A stretch of DNA of 64,000 nt from Saccharina japonica (taxonomy: Eukaryota > Sar > Phaeophyceae > Laminariales > Laminariaceae): NCBI GenBank assembly GCA_008828725.1, contig MEHQ01000176.1, positions 1 through 64,000 of the forward strand, written 5' to 3'. Positions 56,850 through 64,000 of this stretch are shown here, piece by piece. The translations under genes and the position numbers were made by a program. Position 1 is the stretch's first letter. Each line of letters opens with the position of its first letter. Under the pieces are notes generated by a model. It saw only the letters and a program-made list of their open reading frames with translations, made no database searches and was not told the origin of the DNA.

Positions 56850-57950
56850 ATGCAAAAGCTGGGGGTGGAAAGGCACGCGAGCATCGCTAGGGGATGGAAG
56901 ACCACAGCCAGCGCAGGCCGAATAGTCACATTCGAGCAACGGCGTTCGTGAAAGAAGACCCAGCGCACCGAATGAATGCAGCGAATCCCCGAGATTTCAG
57001 GGTTAATTTTATTCATGAGCCATTTTTTGATGGACCGTATAACAATTAGCTGAATAGACGCTTTTGATAGACACTATTGTCTAATTTTTCAGCTATCAAT
57101 TGTCTGTCAACGTACAACTACGTCGGTGCTTCTGGGTTTGGAAGTACTATACTGCTGATTGTTTCTCTTGCACGCTCGTGAGTTTTTGAATTGGATCGCT
57201 AACAATAGTCTATAGAAGCATTTGAAGACCTTTGTTAATTTTTTATCAGGACTATCAATTGTCTGATCAACGTACGATACTGCTACGGAAGTATATCGTG
57301 TTTCATGGTTTTGAAAAGTTAACATACACTGCTGTGTTTCCTTTGCACGTAGGAGGTATGCGCATCCATGTGAGGAGTATGTCGGTTTGACGNNNNNNNN
57401 NNNNNNNNNNNNNNNNNGGGAGCGAGAGGAGATGGGCGATGGGGGGTGAAGCACGGAGCATCGACTGGGATCGGAGACGCAGCAGACAGCGAGGCGATAT
57501 TGTCATCTCGGAGCACGCGTTCGTGAGAAGAAGACCACCATCGATACAGCGACTCCCGGAGATGTTCAGTTAAATTTTTAATTGAGCAGTATTTGATAGG
57601 AGACAATAGCTGATAGAACGCTTGAAGACTTTGTCTATTTTTCAGCTATCAGTGTCTGTCAACGTAACGAGCTCGTCGGTTCGTCCTGGTTTTGAGTTTA
57701 AACGTATGACTGCTTTTCTCTGCCCTGTGAGTTTCTGATGGATCGTACCAAATAGCTGATTAGATAGCATTGAAGACCTTATGTCTAATTTTTCTAGGAC
57801 TATGCAATTGTCTGTCACACGTAGTACTCGTAAACGAGTGATAGTGTATGGTTTTGAGATTACAACACTGCTGTGTTTTCTTGGACGTAGGAGGTAGCAT
57901 AAGTATCATGTTGGGAGTTGTTCGGTTGTGACGGAGAGCTTGTTTTGTTT
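56850..57950 (+). repeat. Duplicated segment on both sides of a sequence gap
   Basis: Sequence before the gap (56850-57392) recurs after it (57418-57950): GGGGGTG.AAGCACG, CTAATTTTTCAGCTATCA, GTGTTTCCTTTGCACGTAGG-like blocks appear in the same order. Copies differ by frequent one-base indels. Likely two reads of one locus placed side by side, or a tandem duplication seen in poor sequence. Confidence 0.7.
57393..57417. other. Assembly gap (25 N)
   Basis: A run of N. Open frames that run across it are meaningless. Confidence 1.
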
Positions 57951-58589
57951 TTGCTTAAGAGGTATTTCATAATAGCTACTTGCTAGCAGTATAGCCTGCC
58001 TACATAACAGCCAACACTCAACTGCTGCCATCACACGCTAGCTCTATTGTGTGTGATGTTACGTGCTACATAATGTAATCACATGCAAGACAGATATGAG
58101 AGAGATACGTATCAAATGCAGCCCTATTATTAATAATTTTCCTTAAATCCTCACGTTTCGAAACCGAATCGAGAAATCAGAGAAGCAAGCAGGGTCAAGC
58201 TTTATTCCTCCTATAGCGAGCGACATTTTTATGGCCACAATTAAGTCGTATCTACAATCCATGCATACATAATCAACGGACACTGGCTTACCCATGGAAC
58301 ACAAGCACAAACAACCAACTAATCTACTGGGGCAGACTAGTTTTCCATGGTTGGGATAACCACCGCACTCACTACGATGTTGAAACATTCCGGGGCGGTA
58401 TGTGAAATATTACATTAATACAATCGTTTGCTTCCGGTTGAAATGAGGATCTGATACCGTTGGAAATTACGGGTTGTTCTACGGATAGCGATTGAAAAGG
58501 TGTCTGAAGACTTTCCCAGCAGAACATTCGCTGACAATTGCGAATGAATTTGGGATGTTGTTAATTGCCATTTGTCTTCAGAGAATTGG
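57951..58589. other. No recognisable gene
   Basis: A minus-strand frame at 58143-58388 (81 codons, containing VDYVCMDCRYDLIVAIKMSL) is protein-like but has no recognisable domain or splice support. Confidence 0.3.
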
Positions 58590-58780
58590 CTATCTGAATC
58601 CGGATTGGTGATTTGATTGGTTCGAGATTGATTATTGATCGCTTCGGATCGTTTATGAAATTTTGATTGGTTTCCAGATGATTATTGATCCTTCGGGATT
58701 GTTTTTGATTTTGCAATTGAGTTTTTCGGATGATTATATTCGGATTGGTTTTGATTTTGAGTGGGTTTGATGAAATTCTG
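58590..58780 (+). repeat. Degenerate TTGATTGGTTT repeat
   Basis: Variants of GGATTGGTTTTGATTTT and GATGATTATTGATCSTTCGG recur at about 50-60 bp. The array is short and imperfect. Confidence 0.55.
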
Positions 58781-59099
58781 ATTCTGCACTAACTGAAAAC
58801 TATGTACAAACCTATTGACACCGACTGATGGCCGTCTGTTATCGCAAGGGCCGCCGCCGCGCCGGCCATACGTATAGAGTTTCGGCAGCTGAGAGTGTCC
58901 TTGAAATTGATTGATAAGTTGAGACCAGTATGGTTTAGATTTTGGTATTGAGTATGAAATAAATATGCTTGAACATTTCCTAGTAATTCCGACTCGAATT
59001 CGTTTCTATTTTTGCATAATTTCAAGGCTTATCATAAAAGGTATTTTTGATCTTAAAGGTTTTCGTTTTTGGTATTTTGACTGGACGAAGTTTATCAGG

Positions 59100-59460
59100 A
59101 ATGTGTCACGAGCAAGGCGCGTGTGGGGATTTAACTCGATCAAAGTCGATTAATATTCCTGAATGTATGATCACTGATCATTGCCGTATTAGTGACAAAT
59201 AACCTTGGAATATATCAGATGATGAGTGATAAGATGTCACATAAGAGTTGTTTGAACCTGTTCTCAAGGGTAATAGACTTGGATGGGCCCCTTCCTCCAA
59301 TAAGTTTAGATAATATAAAAATAAAATAATTGACTCACCTGTTGTCTACATCTCTTCTACTGCTCAATCACGCATCCCGCACTTCTCGACCCGCCACCGA
59401 GCTTTCGTGAGCAGAGGCTGTGCCAGACACCGCGTGCACCGAAGTTGTCCCTTATGGTAG
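59100..59460 (+). repeat. Repeat R3, copy 2
   Basis: Second copy of 55590-55960, on the far side of the assembly gap. Confidence 0.75.
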
Positions 59461-61019
59461 TCTATAGCAATTAAATAAAATTATTATAAATACGTAGCTG
59501 TGGTTGCAACCGTTGAATAGTAGATACTCAACTTTGCGAGCTGCGTAGAAATTTTGTTCTATGTGTTATTTGTGGTATTGGTGTAGGTTTCGTGATGTAC
59601 TAGGAGCCTGGTAGTTACTACTCGATTTTATAATAAGCCGTTCGCGCGTGCTATGTGTTTATTCCTCGTTAAGGATATGGTTCAGTGACTCCCCTGGATA
59701 CTACCCGGGTCAGCAGGACAATGTAACAAGGGTATCCCATGATCATTCTGCGCACTGATACTATATAACCCGAATAGAGGAGACAAGTATGATATTTGGT
59801 GAAGTAATCGAGTACATCTATATCACAAAATGTGTTGTTAGACGAGGATGGGGACGGGGAAACAGGGACGGGGGATAGGGGGATAGGGGGGGGGGGGCGT
59901 ACTCATTTGTTGCTTGTCTTAGTCATTTGACCATTAGCACGCGTGATATGGAGAGCAGCAGCTGAGATGAAACTACACATACAAGAACTATCAATGCTGT
60001 TGAGCTCCTATGATATGTACAGCAGCAGCTGTGGTCGGACCTTTCTAGCGAGCTACGCTGCATGCTGTTGAGGGTTTCAATATAAACAAATGGCATTTGC
60101 AAAAGAAACCTGGGTTTTTTCGCTTGATCTTTTTTTGTTTTTGTTCTCTGGCGGAAGAGGCACGTAGGTAGGTGTATACGTGAATCGGGTATGTACCGAA
60201 GACACGTACGTACTGCATGTATCAGTACTATTGATGCACTACAGCAATACCTACCACGAGGTGTGAGCAGTCCTGATTATGTGGGTTGGAGTTTTACGTC
60301 GAGTATAAAATATACACACACGTATCAGTATCATCAGTTACTACTGTTGATATATTGTTATTGCGGTTGGTTGCTGTGGTCGTCGTTGTTCCCCTGTTTC
60401 GAATACGTGTACTGTAGGCTCGCACAGTAGACAGAGCTGCACAGCATACAATGTGCATGTGTCAGGTTTGCGATCAAGATATACATACGGGCACACACGT
60501 ATGTATGAGTACAGCAGCAGCAGCAGTATCAATTTTAGTACGAGTACGGTTGTCATTCTCCGTGGGCAGTGGGCAGAGTGCTATCCACTCTTGGCAATAC
60601 GTCTGTTATTCATCCTTCAACACAAAGCTGCTAACGTGTGTAAAGCGCGCTCAGCTCTTGGCATTGCGTCCGACCATCTTTCGTCACAATGCTGCTAACA
60701 TTTTCGGCATCCCGCAAGGCTGCGACGGGCGGCCGTCGGCCGTCCAGGCCGCCGGCGAAGCCCCTTGTTAACTAGTATAGACGTACGTGTTGTTGGCTGA
60801 AACGCTCTACGAAGGTACCTCTCTGTTTTATACTCCAAGTTGGGCTTCACCTTGTGTTTGGCATCAAAAAAATTTACTGCATACCTATAAAGGCAACTTC
60901 AAAAATAGTACTCATTATGTATAATACGTATATCACTCACAATAGGACGATTTCGTGTATTTCCGCGTGTTTTTCAAGACTGAATCGCCGTATACGCCAT
61001 CCAATCCCTGGTAGCGTAT
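59461..61019. other. No recognisable gene
   Basis: Contains a G-rich stretch at about 59860-59900 and scattered CAG repeats. An open plus frame ending near 60771 (GIPQGCDGRPSAVQAAGEAP) is GC-rich at its end but unsupported. Confidence 0.4.
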
Positions 61020-62130
61020 AGCGTACGTACTGCGGTGTACTTCGTGTTTCGTATTGTATCCCCTGCTGCGGAGGTGTTCTTGCAGTAGAGTGTTTAGAGG
61101 CTGTCCTGTGACCATAACAACCTAAAACAATATAATTGGTGGGCACGAGGGCGTATAATACCGGAAAATGGTCGGCGTCTATCTATACCCTGCATACAAG
61201 ACGAGTGCAAGACGAATGTAAACTACCGTAGAAACATACCCCGAACCCTAAGCCAATACTACCAAATCAACCATTAGCTAGAGTAATGCAGCCTCTAGTT
61301 GTCTCGTACACAGGGTACCTCAACCATATATATACCACATATTGCGAGGCAAACTCTACTCGATGTGAGAATATTATAACTAAACATTTCGGTACGTACT
61401 GAGTTGTACTTTGTGTTTCGTACTGTTTTCCCCCCTGCGGAGGTGTTTTTTCAGCAGAGCGTTTGAAGGCTGTCCTGTGACCACAACGACCTAACAATAA
61501 AATTGGTGGGCAGGCAGGAGGGCGTATATTCCCATAAATGGTCTGCGTATATACCCCGTATACGAGACGAATGCAAAACGAATGTCAACTACAGCAGTAG
61601 AAACATACCCCGACCCCTAAGCCAGTATCACCAAATCAACCATTCGCTAGAGTAATGCAGCCTATAATTGTCTCGTACACAGTGTACCTCAACCATACAT
61701 AGCATATATTATGAGGTAAACTCTACTGAATGTGAGAACATATTGATATAACATTTCGGTACGTACTCGTACCGAGTTGTACTTCGTGTATCATATTGTT
61801 TTCCCCCTGCGGAGGTGTTCCTGCAGCAGAGCGTTTGGAGGCTGTCCCGTAACCATTACAACCTAGTGGTAAAATTGGTGGGCAGGAGGGCGTATAACCC
61901 CATAAAATGGTCGGCGTATATACCCTGTATACGAGACGAGTGCAAGACGAATGTAAACTACACAGTAGTAGAAACTACCCCGAACCCCAAGCCACAATAT
62001 TACCAAATCAACCATTACCTAGATAGCCTCTATTTGTCCCGTACACAGTGTACCTCAACCATACATACCATCGAGGATGCGGTAGACTCTACTGAGTGTG
62101 AGAACGGTATGATAACAGTACATTTCTGGC
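61020..62130 (+). repeat. Satellite of about 370 bp, three units
   Basis: Units start near 61028, 61395 and 61770 with GTACTTCGTGTTTCGTATTG. Each contains CTGCGGAGGTGTT, GAGGCTGTCCTGTGACCA, ATTGGTGGGCA, AAACATACCCCGAACCCTAA and TACCAAATCAACCATT. Units are roughly 85-90 percent alike. Confidence 0.9.
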
Positions 62131-62809
62131 CCTCTGGTCGAAAGTGTAGGAATAAAGTATGACTCCTTGTTTTCCTCCTTCCTCAACGAATATATAGAAT
62201 ACGTACACGCATGAGTATACTCGTAGCAAGTACATACTACATAAAACGGTACCAGGGCCAGGTATAGATATCCCATACTTGTTATAGACTACCTTGTACC
62301 AGTATTAATTCTATACATTATTATAGTATAATATCGACGGGTCGAAATATGAGTTTAGTAAGAACACACGCAAAAAATATCTATATACTTCGTATAACTA
62401 TTGATACAACGAATAAATCTTGAACCTCTCTGGGATGAAGAATCGGCACGGACAAAATAAGAGGTGTGGTTGTTGTCACGTTATCTGATCGCGAAAACGA
62501 TAGCCCGTGTTCACAGGACAGGCCACAACAAGCTCTTGAGCGGAAGGTGTGAGTGGTGCCAACGGGTAGAAGGAAAGAACATACACACCGAACAAATTTC
62601 CGATGAGGCCATGCTCGGCGTATTTATATTTCGTCCGTTTTATGTCTTCGTTGTCCTTGTAGTTCTGCGGCATTCCACGGTCTTCACGAATACCTGGAAC
62701 CATATACTCGTAGTGCGTAAACCCTCATTCTATATCATACAGATACGACGTATGTTATCGGTTGAAATTGTATGTGTGTGTTCTTCACATTAAACCTTCT
62801 GTTCTACCC
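62131..62809. other. No recognisable gene
   Basis: A 22-nt inverted repeat links 62433-62454 and 62831-62852 (GGATGAAGAATCGGCACGGA read inward). Because similarity to 49950-50150 continues beyond its right copy, I do not call it an element terminus. Confidence 0.4.
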
Positions 62810-63060
62810 GTCGACATCCAACACACCCAGTGTCCGTGCCGATTCTTCATCCAAAGAAAGGTACCAGTTCTGTGATCACAAAACTACGACACGGAAATAC
62901 TACGCTCAGTGCAGTAAGCAGAGCAGACAATGAAATGCCATATACGACAGGCAAGACCTACCCTGCTAGAAATCCAGGTGCATGAAAGAGAAAAAAAAAA
63001 GGAATAAAAACGAAAAGGAAATAAAAATAATAAAACATATTGCAAGCAAAGGCACGGTAA
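62810..63060. repeat. Dispersed repeat R2, copy 3
   Basis: Shares CACACCCAGTGTCCGTGCCG and AAAACTACGACACGGA with copy 2 and the ATACGACAGGCA plus purine tract with copy 1. Confidence 0.6.
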
Positions 63061-63245
63061 TGTGCCTAGAAAAGAAAAAAACACCTTCAGAACAGGGGCG
63101 TCCAGAAAAAAGAGAAACCGACACACCACACCCCCAGAGGTCGGAATAGAAAACCGTTGCAACCGTTGTGATCACATGATGAAATAAGAAAATGGGGGAA
63201 AATATATCCTTATTTTCTTTTTTCACTTGGTTTTAGTAACCCCCC

Positions 63246-64000
63246 CCGGGTAACTATAGGGGAATAACGCTACTAAGCACTGTAGGTAAAACGTTCTGTA
63301 AGATTTTGAACGATAGAATGGGAACAATGATGGAGAAGGAAGAAAATATTAGCGAAGGGCAAGCAGGATTTAGGCCAAACCGTAGCTGCGTCGACCATGT
63401 GTACACATTAGGTAAGATAATCCAAGGCAGGAAAGACGCGGGGCTAACAACGTACTGTTTCTTTTTAGATGTACAGAAAGCCTACGATGCAGTATGGAGA
63501 AATGGGCTGTGGAAAAAGTTGTGGGAAATAGGGATAAGAGGAAAGATGTGGAGAATGATGAAGAAGATGACGGAATGTGCGAGAAGTGCTGTGATGTTGG
63601 ACGGGGAAATATCGAAGTACGTTGATATCCTACAGGGAGTTGCCCAGGGATGTACGCTATCACCTAACCTATTCAAGGTATACATTAATGACATGATAGT
63701 AGCAGTAGAAGCAGCATCGCAGGGAGTCACGGTGGGGGAAGATACGGTGTCGGGATTGATGTTTGCTGATGATTTCGTTTGCATATCAGAAACACCCGAA
63801 GGACTGCAGAAACAAATAGAGAAGGCAATCGAGTACACCAGGAAGTGGAGAGTGACGGCGAACGTAAAAAAGTGCGCAGTAGTTGTATGTAACGAAGACA
63901 AGGAGAGTCCGGTAACTTGTAAGTGGAAGTGGGGAGAAGATGAATTACCGATCGTAGACCAGTATACGTACCTTGGCGTAGAAATCTCAAAAGATTGCTC
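63246..64000 (+). mobile_element. 5'-truncated LINE, reverse transcriptase domain
   Basis: From a run of C at 63240-63247 the plus strand is open to the end of the window. It starts GNYRGITLLSTVGKTF (motif 0/1 of non-LTR reverse transcriptases) and continues with AGFRPNRSCVDHVYTL, FFLDVQKAYDAVW, QGVAQGCTLSPNLF and the catalytic LMFADDFV. The frame meets a TAA just before the C run, so the copy either lost its 5' part there or is shifted in the homopolymer; upstream there is no endonuclease. The rest lies beyond the window. The clade is not resolved. Confidence 0.93.

Noticed and set aside
57107-57606. Minus-strand open frames across the N run
   Set aside because: The gap makes the frame meaningless.
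62433-62852. A 420-bp MITE bounded by the 22-nt inverted repeat
   Set aside because: Similarity to another locus continues past the right end, and there is no target duplication.
1-64000. CRISPR array, rRNA, bacterial operons
   Set aside because: No regular direct repeats with unique spacers, no rRNA-like sequence, and gene structure is eukaryotic.

Overview
The window is eukaryotic nuclear DNA, sparse in genes and dense in repeats. Short GT-AG exons, a phase-regular cysteine-rich secreted protein family, a Copia retrotransposon, hAT-like and mariner-like elements, a non-LTR reverse transcriptase and a run of Ns all fit a draft genome of a multicellular stramenopile. A brown alga such as Ectocarpus is my best guess, from memory of similar Cys-rich modules and repeat style; nothing here proves the species.

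The main structure is a very large, old inverted duplication. Roughly 3780-21720 (+) reappears in reverse orientation at roughly 29440-41310. Each arm carries, from the outside inwards: a conserved upstream region; an inward-facing gene for a small secreted Cys-rich protein (4012-9976 + and 35055-41081 -); then several kilobases in which fragments of unknown coding exons, facing the other way, survive in both arms. The two Cys-rich genes share a signal-peptide exon and three A-B module pairs. Every internal A exon is 107 nt and every internal B exon 85 nt, so a pair is 192 nt and phase-symmetric. The left gene also contains a tandem duplication of about 1130 bp whose redundant exons have decayed.

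After the arms formed, a whole-looking Ty1/Copia element (14142-19722, minus strand, near-identical LTRs, TGCCA target duplication) inserted in the left arm. The zone between the arms (about 21.7-29.4 kb) is mostly tandem and inverted repeats, notably a higher-order minisatellite at 22.7-24.2 kb.

Right of the arms (41.3-64 kb) lie a 941-bp hAT-like element with a perfect 8-bp target duplication, a mariner-like MITE with TA duplication, a 2-kb terminal-inverted-repeat element holding a tRNA-like SINE fragment, three 109-bp MITEs, a near-perfect 346-bp-arm foldback, several tandem duplications (some probably assembly noise around the gap at 57393-57417), a ~370-bp satellite and, at the edge, a 5'-truncated LINE reverse transcriptase. 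Only a few candidate exons of unknown function are seen there.
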